A stretch of DNA of 37,381 nt, from the NCBI GenBank assembly GCA_002786225.1, contig PEQN01000028.1, positions 1 through 37,381 of the forward strand, in the 5' to 3' direction. The notes beneath the pieces were generated by a model. That model was not told the origin of the DNA. It did no database searches and saw nothing but the letters and a program-made list of their open reading frames with translations. Below are positions 1 to 9,323 of the stretch, one piece after another. This DNA comes from Leptospira sp. (lineage in GTDB: Bacteria > Spirochaetota > Leptospiria > Leptospirales > Leptospiraceae). Every line of letters starts with the position of its first letter. Within the stretch, counting starts at the first letter, position 1. Made by a program: the position numbers and the translations under genes.

Positions 1-734
1 ATAGAAATACCTGTGATCCTAGACATGATAGTTGTCTTATCTTCGGTATTATTGATATAGGTTACAACGGCGACAAACAATCCGATTACCAAAAGTAGAT
101 CAGTTACAGCTTGGTAAGTTGCTCTTGTAATTGCACCATCACGAGATAAGCCGTTCAGGATTGCAGGAATAATCGTTATGATAAGAAAGGAAAGTAGTAT
201 AGCTAAGGCAGCAAATTTATTTTGCTTAGGAACTCTTCGGAATGTCATGATTCCAAAATATGCGAATACAATAAAATAAGATAATACGATGATTGCATAA
301 GCCTTGTAAAAGACGGGGACTTTGAAATCAAAGTAATGTGACTGAGCATAATAGATCCTAGGCGCATCTAAGGAAAGATAAACAAAAACAATCTGCACAA
401 GAGCAACTATACCATATAAGATATAAGCCGTTAACCGATCTTTTCGTTTGGCATTTATATCTTTAAAGTTTATATAAAAGCGACAAATCTCAATAGCTCC
501 AACCATAGCCATAGGAATCACGCCCCATCGGAAGTAAACAGCGAAGGGATGATTGATAGAGAAGGAAAAAGTATAGGACAAATGGAAGGTCCCCAAAAAT
601 AAAATCGCTAAACCAAAGTGATTGCTGGCACTGGATCTGTCTGGAATCGTTAAGAGGAATTTTGCAATGTAGTAACAGAAGATTGTAGCGACGATTGATC
701 CAATAGAGAAAAAGTTATAATGTATTAATTCCAT
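1..734 (-). CDS. Membrane signalling protein, N-terminal 7TM-type sensor region (partial)
   Basis: An open frame reads leftward from an ATG at 732-734 and has no stop before the window edge, giving 244 complete codons. The peptide starts MELIHYNFFSIG and contains about seven hydrophobic segments separated by short loops, with R/K-rich turns such as PDRSSASN and FRRVPKQNK. It ends in a last helix followed by NNTEDKTTIMSRI. From memory, this 7TM architecture sits at the N-terminus of Leptospira signalling proteins that carry a C-terminal cyclase, SpoIIE phosphatase or kinase domain. The output domain lies outside the window, so the activity cannot be named. The start is separated from the DedA gene by about 48 bases; both genes read leftward. 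Confidence 0.75.
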   Translation of the reverse strand, partial: MELIHYNFFSIGSIVATIFCYYIAKFLLTIPDRSSASNHFGLAILFLGTFHLSYTFSFSINHPFAVYFRWGVIPMAMVGAIEICRFYINFKDINAKRKDRLTAYILYGIVALVQIVFVYLSLDAPRIYYAQSHYFDFKVPVFYKAYAIIVLSYFIVFAYFGIMTFRRVPKQNKFAALAILLSFLIITIIPAILNGLSRDGAITRATYQAVTDLLLVIGLFVAVVTYINNTEDKTTIMSRITGIS

Positions 735-782
735 AATTTATCTTAGTTAAGACACAAATATAATATAATTTTCATACATCAG

Positions 783-1427
783 TCAAGATATTTTCTTCCA
801 AAGAGTATAAAAAAGAAAAACTACAAAGCTCAATGCTAATATTGCAAAAAATACTTTATTGTACAATGCAATATATTCCACTATAAGACCCCAATTGGAA
901 CCTAAAGAATATCCACCCTGAATGAGCAGTCCACACCATAGAATTACCGAAATAGAAAAGTACAAAAAGAATTTGTATAAATTTATGCCAACCATACCCG
1001 CAATGATAGCAACGAAAAAGCGAATTCCAGCAGAGAAACGTGAAAAAAGGATAACCAGGATTTCGTTTTTATGGAACCAATCAAAGGTTTTTTGAATTTT
1101 TTCCTCATCATAAATTTCCTTCTTCAATGGAAATTCCTTTTTCTGAACCCATTTCAGAAATCTAGCTCCGAATTTAATCATAAGATAGGCACCGCAGACA
1201 TTCCCTAAGTAGGTTGAAGAAAAAAGCCCCATGATTCCAAATCCTGTCTTACCGAATTCAAGAGATTGTGCCACAAGAAATCCGCCGAAAACAGTAACCG
1301 TATCACCAGGCCAGGGAGGAAAAACATTCTCCAGTAGATTCGAAAAAAAGAAAAAGAACCAAATAAAGACTTCATTTTGTTCTACTATCCACAATAAAAA
1401 ATTCTCAAGTTGGATTTGCCATTCCAT
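783..1427 (-). CDS. DedA family (SNARE-associated) membrane protein
   Basis: This 214-residue polytopic protein is in the normal DedA size range. Seen in the sequence: the N-terminal motif ENVFPPWPGDT followed by a Gly-Gly pair, and the later motif FSRFSAGIRFFVAIIAGM, which matches the family's second re-entrant segment with its conserved Arg and Gly. Four or five hydrophobic helices surround them. DedA proteins are inner-membrane proteins linked to undecaprenyl-phosphate or phospholipid translocation and membrane homeostasis; that is family knowledge and the substrate here is unknown. The gene is divergent from the exported protein at 1496. A second, dissimilar DedA gene lies at 16100. Confidence 0.9.
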   Translation of the reverse strand: MEWQIQLENFLLWIVEQNEVFIWFFFFFSNLLENVFPPWPGDTVTVFGGFLVAQSLEFGKTGFGIMGLFSSTYLGNVCGAYLMIKFGARFLKWVQKKEFPLKKEIYDEEKIQKTFDWFHKNEILVILFSRFSAGIRFFVAIIAGMVGINLYKFFLYFSISVILWCGLLIQGGYSLGSNWGLIVEYIALYNKVFFAILALSFVVFLFYTLWKKIS

Positions 1428-1495
1428 AGTATTTACTAATCTATCCTTAGAAAAAAAGATTTGTCAACCTAGAGAATGAATGTTTTCCTGAGTTT

Positions 1496-1948
1496 GTGAA
1501 AATAGCTGCATTTATTCTTCTCCTGGTAACCTTGCTACCCTCAATCTTATCCGCTGAAAATCAGACAAAACAAGAGCAAGAATTGTTTGTATTTGATAAA
1601 ATGATTACTGCAAAATTCCCTGAAAAAATTCCACCAGCTATCCCAAAATTTATCATTCCTGAAAATTCAAAATACTTACAATCAACTGATTTAAGATCTG
1701 GTTTTTATACTAGCCTTGAGGCAACCCTCATCTATGAAAATGCAATCTCTAGAAAAGACCTTGATGAGTTTCTACAAAAAGGATTCTTAAACAGCGAATG
1801 GAGATTATTACAGACATCTACTACGGAAAATGAATCTATCTATCTAGCAGAAGGCTTTTCCAGAAAGATTCTTACCATCCTAGTTCGACCTTCCACTGGT
1901 GGAGGAACAAAAGTAAACGTCTATTTCAAAAAGAACAACAATTACTAA
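1496..1948 (+). CDS. Hypothetical exported protein
   Basis: A 150-residue protein starts at GTG. It has a classic signal peptide: Lys-Ile start, hydrophobic core to about residue 18, and a likely SpI cleavage site after LSA near residue 20. The mature part has no motif I recognise. It contains a short stretch rich in Pro and Ile (EKIPPAIPKFIIPENSK), a mixed alpha/beta middle, and a Gly-rich turn (STGGGTKV) near the C-terminus. The stop lies 5 bases before the AI-2E family transporter gene, so the two are probably cotranscribed. A periplasmic or envelope location is inferred from the signal peptide. Confidence 0.7.
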   Translation: MKIAAFILLLVTLLPSILSAENQTKQEQELFVFDKMITAKFPEKIPPAIPKFIIPENSKYLQSTDLRSGFYTSLEATLIYENAISRKDLDEFLQKGFLNSEWRLLQTSTTENESIYLAEGFSRKILTILVRPSTGGGTKVNVYFKKNNNY

Positions 1949-1953
1949 AACCA

Positions 1954-3090
1954 TTGAACGGATCTACTTTCTCAAAATACAAAAATCAAATTTTTCTAAC
2001 TGTTGTTATAGCTACTATATTTATTATTTCTTCCTTACTTGTTTACCTAATTTTTAAATCCTATATCTGGTCAGCTATTATTGCAGCGATATTTTATGTA
2101 GCAACTCGTAAGATTCATAAGAAGCTGATTAAGATGCTTGGTGCAAAATTTCAATTTCTTTCCCCCTGGATCATGGTTCTTGTTTTATTGAATATCATTG
2201 TTCTTCCATCCATTTTCATCATCAGTACTTTGTTAAATGAAACAGTTAATTTCCTTTATCTGATTCGACTTTCTTTTGGTGAAGATAAAATTATTCAAAC
2301 CTTGATACGTTTTTCAGCAATTACTGACTTCGTTACTGATTCGGAATTTTTTTGGTTAAAGGTTCCAATTTTGTACAGAGAGTTTATTGGACAATACATA
2401 GACATCTTTAATTTAGATAGTATCTATGGTTTGTTGAAGAGTTCATCTGGTACTATATTCGGAAGCTTAGATTTACCAACTGGAATCATCTTCAACGGAT
2501 TTTTCGCTTTTCTGCTCTTATTCTTTTTTTATAAAGAAGGCAACCGCATTGAAAGATGGGTATTTAGCACTCTTCCTTTTCCCAAGGAAATGGAAGATAA
2601 GATAGGCAAGAGAGTAGAAGCTGCTGTACAAACTGTTATGATGGGAAATATATTAGTCTCTATCTTACAAGGAATCTTCCTCTATTTTATGATTCTAATT
2701 ACAGGCTTACCGAACTCATTCTTATATGCAAGTATAGGCACATTTTCCTCTTTAATACCCGTTATAGGAACAGGAGTGATCTGGCTTCCTTTAGGATTAT
2801 ATATCGGTTTCATAGATGCAAATTGGTTACTAGCAATTTTCTTCATGATAGGATCTTTTGCTGCTTATTTGATTTTAGAAAATTATGTTAAACCTAAATT
2901 ACTTGATAAAAAATTAAAGATTCATCCCTTCTTGATTTTTCTATCTTTGATTGGAGGCTTGAAGGAATTTGGTCTGATCGGCGTAATCATAGGTCCTGTA
3001 GCTTTAACAATCATTATTATCATTTGGGACTTTTGGAAAATTTTCAGAGAAAATGCATTCTATTCATCGGAAAGTGATAAAAGTGTCTGA
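1954..3090 (+). CDS. AI-2E family transporter (PerM/UPF0118-like permease)
   Basis: A 378-residue protein begins at TTG 5 bases after the previous stop. It has eight or so hydrophobic segments in the order typical of the family: two N-terminal helices (residues ~10-50), a helix near 70-90, a long extracytoplasmic region, then a cluster of C-terminal helices. The conserved C-terminal pattern is visible: SSLIPVIGTGVIWLPLG and later LIGGLKEFGLIGVIIGP. The family is named for autoinducer-2 export, but members also move ions or other solutes, so the substrate is not known. The 3' end overlaps the xseA start. Confidence 0.88.
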   Translation: MNGSTFSKYKNQIFLTVVIATIFIISSLLVYLIFKSYIWSAIIAAIFYVATRKIHKKLIKMLGAKFQFLSPWIMVLVLLNIIVLPSIFIISTLLNETVNFLYLIRLSFGEDKIIQTLIRFSAITDFVTDSEFFWLKVPILYREFIGQYIDIFNLDSIYGLLKSSSGTIFGSLDLPTGIIFNGFFAFLLLFFFYKEGNRIERWVFSTLPFPKEMEDKIGKRVEAAVQTVMMGNILVSILQGIFLYFMILITGLPNSFLYASIGTFSSLIPVIGTGVIWLPLGLYIGFIDANWLLAIFFMIGSFAAYLILENYVKPKLLDKKLKIHPFLIFLSLIGGLKEFGLIGVIIGPVALTIIIIIWDFWKIFRENAFYSSESDKSV

Positions 3091-4360
3091 TAAACCCTTA
3101 TCCGTATCCGAACTGAATAAGAAAATATCAAATCTTCTTTCTAGCTCCTTAGAATTTCGTTCTATTTGGGTAAAAGGAGAAATCTCAAATTTCAATATTG
3201 CACCCTCAGGCCATTTCTATTTTTCTTTGAAGGATAGTACAAGTAACTTAAAATGTACTTTTTTTCAGGGACGCTCTCAGACTTATAGTGGTCGACCACT
3301 AAAGAATGGTATGGAAGTTCTCGCACAAGGTAATATCAATGTGTATGAACCTAGAGGAGAATACTCACTTAACGTATTCAAGGTGGAAGAAGTTGGGCAG
3401 GGAGATATTTACCTCCAAGTCGAGAAACTAAAACGAGAGTTATATGCTAAGGGCATATTCGATCCTGCCCGCAAAAGACCAATTCCTAAAATTCCAAAAA
3501 CCTTAGGTGTTGCTACCTCTCCAACAGGGGCTGCTATAGAAGACATCATACGCATTGCAACAACTCACTATCCTAATATCAATATCTTAATTTCACCTTG
3601 TCTGGTTCAAGGAACGGAAGCTCCAGATTCCATAGTGCAAGCTATTGAGATACTCAATGATCCCAAATGGGAAGTGGATGTCATCATTGCTGGACGTGGT
3701 GGTGGAAGCTATGAAGATCTTATGGCATTTAACACCGAAAAGGTGGTAATGGCATATTACAATTCAAGGGTACCTATTATTTCTGCTGTAGGACATGAAA
3801 TAGACAAAGTTCTTTCTGATTTTTCAGCAGATGCCAATGCCCCAACTCCAACTGCTGCAGCCAAAATGGCAGTTCCTGAAATTGATGCCTTATTTACTTA
3901 CTTGGAAGAAATTCTCAGAAGACAAGAATTAGCAATCCAGCATAAAATAAAATACTCTAGGGATCGCTTACTAAAAATCTCAGATAAGAGAACTTTAAGT
4001 GAACCAGATCAATATATCATAGATAGATACCAAGCATTGGATGATGTACTTGCACGAATTTCTTTAATAGGTAAAAGTTTTATCAGTAGCAAGAAAGAGA
4101 AATTGCAAGTATTAGAAAGAATTAATTTTCGAATGGAACAAAATTTAGAAAGAAAGAAAAATCGATTGGGTATAGCTACGGAAAGGATTACAAATTTTTC
4201 ACCCTTGTCTACACTGAATCGAGGATATTCTGTAGCGCGCAACAAAAACAAAAAGGTTATTCATTCCTACAAAGATGTAGAAAAGGAAGAATCTTTAGAA
4301 CTCATACTCTCCCAGGGAAAACTAGAAGTAAAAGTAACAGGTATATCTAATGAAATCTAA
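3083..4360 (+). CDS. xseA: Exodeoxyribonuclease VII large subunit
   Basis: XseA is the catalytic subunit of ExoVII, which degrades single-stranded DNA in both directions in mismatch repair and recombination. The N-terminal OB-fold is recognisable (VKGEISNF, GHFYFSLKD). The catalytic region follows with AGRGGGSYEDLMAFN, the SAVGHEIDK motif and the DANAPTPTAAA motif. A coiled-coil C-terminal part binds XseB, and the NRGYSV motif lies near the end. I prefer the GTG at 3083: it has a GGAAAG stretch upstream, overlaps the previous gene by only 8 bases and gives the usual start just before PLSVSELN. A longer ATG start at 3053 is possible. The gene overlaps xseB by 11 bases, indicating coupled translation. 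Confidence 0.96.
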   Translation: MSDKPLSVSELNKKISNLLSSSLEFRSIWVKGEISNFNIAPSGHFYFSLKDSTSNLKCTFFQGRSQTYSGRPLKNGMEVLAQGNINVYEPRGEYSLNVFKVEEVGQGDIYLQVEKLKRELYAKGIFDPARKRPIPKIPKTLGVATSPTGAAIEDIIRIATTHYPNINILISPCLVQGTEAPDSIVQAIEILNDPKWEVDVIIAGRGGGSYEDLMAFNTEKVVMAYYNSRVPIISAVGHEIDKVLSDFSADANAPTPTAAAKMAVPEIDALFTYLEEILRRQELAIQHKIKYSRDRLLKISDKRTLSEPDQYIIDRYQALDDVLARISLIGKSFISSKKEKLQVLERINFRMEQNLERKKNRLGIATERITNFSPLSTLNRGYSVARNKNKKVIHSYKDVEKEESLELILSQGKLEVKVTGISNEI

Positions 4361-4625
4361 AAAAGATGAATTGAATTTTGAAGAAGCAATCAGTGAACTA
4401 GAAGACATAGCTGAAAAGTTGGAAAAAGGACAAATATCTTTAGAAGATTCCATCCTTGCCTATGAAAGAGGTGTTGAACTTAAGAAAATTTGCACAGATA
4501 GACTGAAGGAAGCTGAATCCAGGATAGAAATTCTAAGTAAGGCACCTGATGGATCCGTACAAAAAGAATCATCCATTCGAAAATCCAAAAAATCAGATAA
4601 GGCAGAAAGCGAAGAATTATTTTAA
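4350..4625 (+). CDS. xseB: Exodeoxyribonuclease VII small subunit
   Basis: This 91-residue, highly charged helical protein shows the XseB signature: FEEAISELEDIAEKLE, then GQISLEDSILAYERGVEL. The small subunit forms coiled coils that wrap the C-terminal helices of XseA and is needed for ExoVII activity. The Lys/Ser-rich tail (residues ~72-91) is probably disordered. The start lies inside the end of xseA, as in many bacteria, so stoichiometric synthesis by translational coupling is likely. The assignment is secure from sequence and position. Confidence 0.96.
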   Translation: MKSKKDELNFEEAISELEDIAEKLEKGQISLEDSILAYERGVELKKICTDRLKEAESRIEILSKAPDGSVQKESSIRKSKKSDKAESEELF

Positions 4626-4634
4626 TTTGCAAGC

Positions 4635-6032
4635 ATGACCTATTTTATTTTTCTTTACCTCTTTGCTACTCTTGCCATAGGAGTTTTAGCAAGTAGAAAG
4701 GTAAAAAATACAAAAGATTTTATCCTAGCAGGTAGATCTCTTCCACTTTCTATCACGACAGCTGCACTCTTTGCAACATGGTTTGGATCAGAAACAATTC
4801 TTGGTGCATCTTCTCAGATGGCACTTGAAGGTTTTCCAGGTGTCATCCAAGAGCCTTTTGGAGCCGCACTATGTCTTTTTCTGTTAGGTGTTATCTTTGC
4901 TGCTCCCTTATACAAAATGAATATCTTAACCTTTGGTGATTTCTATAGAATTCGCTATGGCAGAATCATGGAAGTGCTAGCTGGAATATTTTTGGTTCTT
5001 TCCTACTTGGGTTGGATAGCAGCACAGATGGTTGCTATGGGAATCATATTAAATACCATTATTGGTCTGGATATCCAAACTGGTATTTATCTTTCGGCTG
5101 GCATAGTTGTATTTTATACCTTCCTAGGTGGTATGTGGTCTGTTTCGCTCACTGATTTTGTACAAATGATTATGATCATCATTGGTCTTGCTGCTTGTTT
5201 ATATGAAATGAATGCTAGCAGAAGTTTGGTCGATTTGATTGCCAGCTCACCTCTTGGAACTTTTAATTTACTACCAGAAAAAGGATGGGTTCCTTCTTTG
5301 AATTATCTTTCCGCATGGATGGTCTTGGGGCTAGGCTCCATACCTCAACAAGATCTTTTCCAAAGAGTTATGGCAGCAAAATCAGCTAAAATCGCAGTCC
5401 TTGCTTCTCTAATTGCAGCGACTCTTTATCTAACAGTCGCTATGATTCCACTTCTTCTCGCCTTGTATGCCAAAGACTTGATGCCGAATGTTCTTGAAAC
5501 CAATCCCCAAATGCTTATTCCTTATTTAGTCAAAGGATTTACTTCCCCAGTCGTACAAGTTTGTTTCTTTGGAGCTATGACTTCAGCTATCTTATCAACA
5601 GCAAGTGGGGCTATACTTGCACCCTCCTCCATACTATCGGAAAATCTTTTTAAATATATTTTACCCAAAAAAGAATGGAGCGAGAAAAGACTACTCCTAC
5701 TTTCGCGCCTTGCAGTTCTTCTTACTGCAAGTATAGGGTTGTGGATAGCTATGGGTAGACAAGATATCTATGAGCTAGTGGAAGAATCATCAGCCATTAG
5801 TTTAGTATCTTTATTTACACCCCTAGCTTTTGGATTGTTTGGATCAAAGTGCAGGCAGATTCACGCTGTTGCTTCGCTTTTACTAGGAACTTTAGTCTGG
5901 TTAGTCGCAATTTTTTTCAATACGAATATAAATCCTCTTTTATATGGATTTTCCGCTAGCATCATTCCTATGTTAGTTGGTACTATCTTTCCAATCCAGA
6001 TTGAACCAACCAAGAGAAAACATCTTTCATAG
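4635..6032 (+). CDS. Sodium:solute symporter family protein
   Basis: This 465-residue protein has about 12-13 hydrophobic helices with the inverted-repeat LeuT-type layout of the SSS family. Visible family features include the N-terminal NTKDFILAGRSLPL segment, the FATWFGSETILGA segment in helix 2, FLGGMWSVSLTDFVQ, the QQDLFQRVMAAKS loop, and the helix-8 region GAMTSAILSTASGAILAPSS, whose Ser/Thr residues form the sodium site. It therefore probably takes up an organic solute with Na+; proline, pantothenate or another substrate cannot be told apart here. It starts 9 bases after xseB. Its last 50 bases overlap the end of the convergent ddl gene. Confidence 0.92.
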   Translation: MTYFIFLYLFATLAIGVLASRKVKNTKDFILAGRSLPLSITTAALFATWFGSETILGASSQMALEGFPGVIQEPFGAALCLFLLGVIFAAPLYKMNILTFGDFYRIRYGRIMEVLAGIFLVLSYLGWIAAQMVAMGIILNTIIGLDIQTGIYLSAGIVVFYTFLGGMWSVSLTDFVQMIMIIIGLAACLYEMNASRSLVDLIASSPLGTFNLLPEKGWVPSLNYLSAWMVLGLGSIPQQDLFQRVMAAKSAKIAVLASLIAATLYLTVAMIPLLLALYAKDLMPNVLETNPQMLIPYLVKGFTSPVVQVCFFGAMTSAILSTASGAILAPSSILSENLFKYILPKKEWSEKRLLLLSRLAVLLTASIGLWIAMGRQDIYELVEESSAISLVSLFTPLAFGLFGSKCRQIHAVASLLLGTLVWLVAIFFNTNINPLLYGFSASIIPMLVGTIFPIQIEPTKRKHLS

Positions 6033-7077
6033 ATATGCCTACTGCACTCGCTTGTTGAGGAATCAAACTAGTCCCCGTCATTCCAGGTAGAGTATTGGTT
6101 TCTAGTATCCAAGGTGTTCCATCTTCTGTAACAATAAAATCCGTTCTAGAATAGGTCCTACAACCCAGGGCATTGTGTGCAAGCAAACTATACCTTTGTA
6201 TTTTATCTATAATCTCTTTAGGCATTTCAGCAGGAGTTACCTCTCTGGATTTTCCAGGAATATACTTTGCTTCATAATCAAAAAATTCAGAACTAGGAAT
6301 AATCTCTGTTGGAGGTAGAGCGAATTTCGACCATTCAGCCCCATCCCATCTCTCTAATACTCCACAAGAAACTTCTCGACCTTTGGTATTTTCTTGTACT
6401 AACATTCTATTTTCGGTTTCGAAAATTTTTTTTAATTTTGATTGCCAAACATCTTCATTATCCGAACGAAATGTACCAAGGCTGGAACCACCAGTCGTTG
6501 GCTTACAGAATACAGGAAAACTGAGATTATAAGCTTGGTTCCATTCTTGCCAAATGTTATTTCCCTGATTCAATTTTTCTAATTTTAGAAACTCATCCTT
6601 TTTTATTTCTGCAAATTTAGCCACAGGAATCCCTTGGGATTGAAAGATAAGATTCGATCGATATTTGTCCATAGCCAAGGAAGAAGCAAGAACTCCAGAA
6701 CCTGTATATGAAATTCCAGTCATTTCAAGAAAGGCTTGCATCCTCCCATCTTCACCCTCGCCACCATGCAGTCCAAGAACGAAAATTTTGCAACCGCCAC
6801 AACTTGGATCCTGCCAGGCTAACTTAGGCTTAGCATTCGTTAAATTAACAAAAGAAGCTAATACATTTTTGCTATAATCTTCATTCACAGGTATTTCAGG
6901 AACCTTCCAATTTGGATTCCATTCATCAGAATAATACCAATATCCATCTTTGCTAATAAAGATTGGTTTAACTTTAAATAAACTCCGGTCTAGAGTATTG
7001 TAGATAAAAGAGCTTGAACGTAGAGAGACATCATGCTCACTAGACTTACCACCCATGAGAACACCAACTGGGATCAA
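5983..7077 (-). CDS. ddl: D-alanine--D-alanine ligase
   Basis: Ddl joins two D-alanines with ATP to make the dipeptide used in the peptidoglycan precursor. This 364-residue protein shows the ATP-grasp ligase motifs: GGKSSEHDVSLRS at residues ~9-21, the LHGGEGEDG loop, the YTGSGVLASSLAMDK segment, the KPTTGGSSLG nucleotide-binding loop, and ETNTLPGMTGTSLIP near residues 326-340, where Glu and Asn bind Mg. The length matches the family. The gene converges on the symporter gene with a 50-base overlap and diverges from the repeat protein at 7139. The 5' region of the two divergent genes is short, so their promoters probably overlap. Confidence 0.96.
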   Translation of the reverse strand: MIPVGVLMGGKSSEHDVSLRSSSFIYNTLDRSLFKVKPIFISKDGYWYYSDEWNPNWKVPEIPVNEDYSKNVLASFVNLTNAKPKLAWQDPSCGGCKIFVLGLHGGEGEDGRMQAFLEMTGISYTGSGVLASSLAMDKYRSNLIFQSQGIPVAKFAEIKKDEFLKLEKLNQGNNIWQEWNQAYNLSFPVFCKPTTGGSSLGTFRSDNEDVWQSKLKKIFETENRMLVQENTKGREVSCGVLERWDGAEWSKFALPPTEIIPSSEFFDYEAKYIPGKSREVTPAEMPKEIIDKIQRYSLLAHNALGCRTYSRTDFIVTEDGTPWILETNTLPGMTGTSLIPQQASAVGISMKDVFSWLVQSGLER

Positions 7078-7138
7078 TCTTACAACCTCACTTAAAAGAT
7101 TTGCTTTGTTTATAGCTGTTTATAGATTTGCGATTAGG

Positions 7139-8548
7139 GTGGATTTTGTACATAAAAAAAACTTTATTCTAGTTATTTTCCTCTTATTAATTTCTTTACC
7201 TATTAGTGCAAAGCTTCCTGATTCTCCCCATGGTGAATATCCTTCCGACTATAGGCAATTTTGGTTTCTCTATGAAGCGGAGAAAAGACCAGGGCAATCT
7301 TATACAGTAATTCGACCCTTCTTTACAAATTTTTCAGAGTATGAAACGGCTTATAACCAGCAGACAATACTCTTCCCTGTCTATTATAAAGAAAGTACCA
7401 ACTATTGGTATACATGGACTGTCTTGTTTTTCATAACAGGAACTTCAATGAAACATGATGATACCGGAGAAGATGAAGATCTGCTCACTCCCTTTCTGGT
7501 AATGGGTTCTGGTGGAAGAGATAAAGATAAGTATATGGGAGTTTTTCCTATCTATGGAAAGATAAAAGGCAAGCTTGCTTATGAGGAAATGAATTATTTC
7601 CTTTTTCCTATTTATTCCAATTGGAGTCGCAGATCCTACAAAGCTCATGGAATACTTTGGCCCTTTGTTATGTGGGGTGGTTCGGATACAAGATCCGATC
7701 TGAGAATTTTTCCTTTTTATTCCAAGAAAGAGCATATCAATAAATACTACGAACATTCCCTACTTTGGCCCTTCTTCCAATGGGGTAGGAAATTCATGGA
7801 TAAGAAAGAACCAATCAGCTATGGAGTCTTTTTCCCCTTTTACCAATACAAAGAATCTGACCAAGGGAATATGATGAGCAAGGCATTCCTTTGGTTTCCT
7901 ATTATAGGCTCCTTAGTTGGTTATGGTTATGATGAGGTGACAACTGAAAGAGATTTCAATCTATTCTTTTTTCTCATTCAGTATGGAAGAAATAATAATG
8001 AAGACTATCGTAAGTTGATACTATTTCCTTTTTATGGACAATACCAATTTGCAAGCAAGAAGACTTTGTTTATAACTCCACTCTTCTTCCAGCTAAAGAC
8101 AGATAGCTTCCATGTAAAATCAGAATACAATTTTTTCCTGCCCTTTTTCTCGCAAATGGAACAATACTTTCCTGAACAAGATAGAAGCGATCACTACTGG
8201 AAGATTTGGCCCTTTGTTCGCTACCACCGTGATACTGATGGAACCCTAGAATGGAATGCTATTACGCCCTTTCCTATGAGATCTGATACCCTGGAAAAAT
8301 CCTGGGATCCCATCTTTTCTGTAATTGAATACAAACATGGATCTAATGGTGAGAAAAGATTTTCCTTCCTATTTCGATTCTACACACAAATATGGTCTGA
8401 AGAGAAAATTGCTGTGTATATTCCATTTTTAACAGATTTTGTTTCCGTCAAAGAAGAGACAGAGTGGCAGTTTATGTATGGATTGATTGGATGGAAGAAA
8501 TCAAAAGAAAAGTCAAATATACAGCTTTTATGGTTTATTAATATTTAA
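7139..8548 (+). CDS. Exported aromatic-repeat (FPFY/LWPF) protein, first gene of the Mla/MCE operon
   Basis: The GTG at 7139 gives a 469-residue protein with a clean signal peptide (Lys-Lys, then a hydrophobic run ending in ISA near residue 24). An upstream ATG at 7055 would lie inside ddl and bury the signal peptide. The mature part is a chain of degenerate units of about 20-30 residues, each with a hydrophobic/aromatic core: FPVYY, FPIYGK, FPIYSN, LWPFVMW, FPFYSK, LWPFFQW, FPFYQY, FPFYGQ, LPFFSQ, IWPFVRY, TPFPMR. Spacers are polar and charged. Alternating aromatic and polar residues suggest a beta-strand-rich outer-membrane or surface fold (inference). The stop overlaps the mlaE start by 1 base (TAATG), tying it to lipid transport. 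I do not know a named family for it. Confidence 0.75.
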   Translation: MDFVHKKNFILVIFLLLISLPISAKLPDSPHGEYPSDYRQFWFLYEAEKRPGQSYTVIRPFFTNFSEYETAYNQQTILFPVYYKESTNYWYTWTVLFFITGTSMKHDDTGEDEDLLTPFLVMGSGGRDKDKYMGVFPIYGKIKGKLAYEEMNYFLFPIYSNWSRRSYKAHGILWPFVMWGGSDTRSDLRIFPFYSKKEHINKYYEHSLLWPFFQWGRKFMDKKEPISYGVFFPFYQYKESDQGNMMSKAFLWFPIIGSLVGYGYDEVTTERDFNLFFFLIQYGRNNNEDYRKLILFPFYGQYQFASKKTLFITPLFFQLKTDSFHVKSEYNFFLPFFSQMEQYFPEQDRSDHYWKIWPFVRYHRDTDGTLEWNAITPFPMRSDTLEKSWDPIFSVIEYKHGSNGEKRFSFLFRFYTQIWSEEKIAVYIPFLTDFVSVKEETEWQFMYGLIGWKKSKEKSNIQLLWFINI

Positions 8549-9321
8549 TGAAAGACTTAGTAAAATCAATCCAAACCTATTTCTTTAACACTGGCTATAT
8601 GGTCATTGTTTTACTTCAGACTATTATGCAAACACCTCATGCTTGGTTCAAAAGACGTGAGATTTTAGACCAAATGTACATTACAGGTGTAGGTTCCTTA
8701 TTTGTAGTCTCTATAGTTTCCGTATTTACTGGAATGATCATGGGTCTCAATACTGGACTTGGTCTTCGAGATTTTGGTGCAGAAGGTCAGATTGGCTTAC
8801 TGCTTACAATTGTACTCACTAGGGAAATGTCACCTTTTATGACTTCTTTGATTCTTGCAGCTTCTGTAGGTTCGTCTATGGCAGCAGAGATTGGAACAAT
8901 GAAGGTCTCCGAGGAAATTGATGCCTTAGAAGTGATGAGTATAGATCCTATCCGTTATCTTGTGCTTCCCCGAATACTTGGATTTTCCTTGATGGTTCCC
9001 ATACTTTGTGTTTACTCTTCCGTACTTGGTATATTAGGTGGAGCTATAGTCGGAAGCTTTCAGCTTGGTCTAGATTATAGGTCCTATTTACAGGATGTTT
9101 TTGAACGTTTAACATCGGTTCCTGGACTCAAAGATCTCTACGTAGGACTTTTAAAGGGCTATGTATTTGGAATTATTATATCTACTATTTCCTGTGCACA
9201 AGGATTGCAGACAAGCCAGGGTGCAATTGGTGTAGGAAGAACCACTCGAAAGGCGGTTGTACTTTCCTTTTTGATGGTAATTTTTTCGGGGTATGTGCTA
9301 ACAGCACTCTTTTTCAACTAA
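8548..9321 (+). CDS. mlaE: Mla/MCE-type ABC transporter permease
   Basis: This 257-residue protein has five or six membrane segments and the MlaE/YrbE family features: an N-terminal amphipathic helix, a long first hydrophobic stretch ending [12 protein letters not shown], the [29 protein letters not shown] core, and [19 protein letters not shown], a loop that contacts the ATPase. MlaE is the inner-membrane permease that, with MlaF and MlaD, moves phospholipids between the inner membrane and periplasm. The gene overlaps the repeat-protein stop by one base and is followed after 2 bases by mlaF. Substrate and direction are not visible from sequence. Confidence 0.94.
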   Translation: MKDLVKSIQTYFFNTGYMVIVLLQTIMQTPHAWFKRREILDQMYITGVGSLFVVSIVSVFTGMIMGLNTGLGLRDFGAEGQIGLLLTIVLTREMSPFMTSLILAASVGSSMAAEIGTMKVSEEIDALEVMSIDPIRYLVLPRILGFSLMVPILCVYSSVLGILGGAIVGSFQLGLDYRSYLQDVFERLTSVPGLKDLYVGLLKGYVFGIIISTISCAQGLQTSQGAIGVGRTTRKAVVLSFLMVIFSGYVLTALFFN

Positions 9322-9323
9322 TT

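Noticed and set aside
7055..7138. ATG at 7055 as the start of the repeat protein
   Set aside because: It lies inside ddl and places 28 residues ahead of a good signal peptide.
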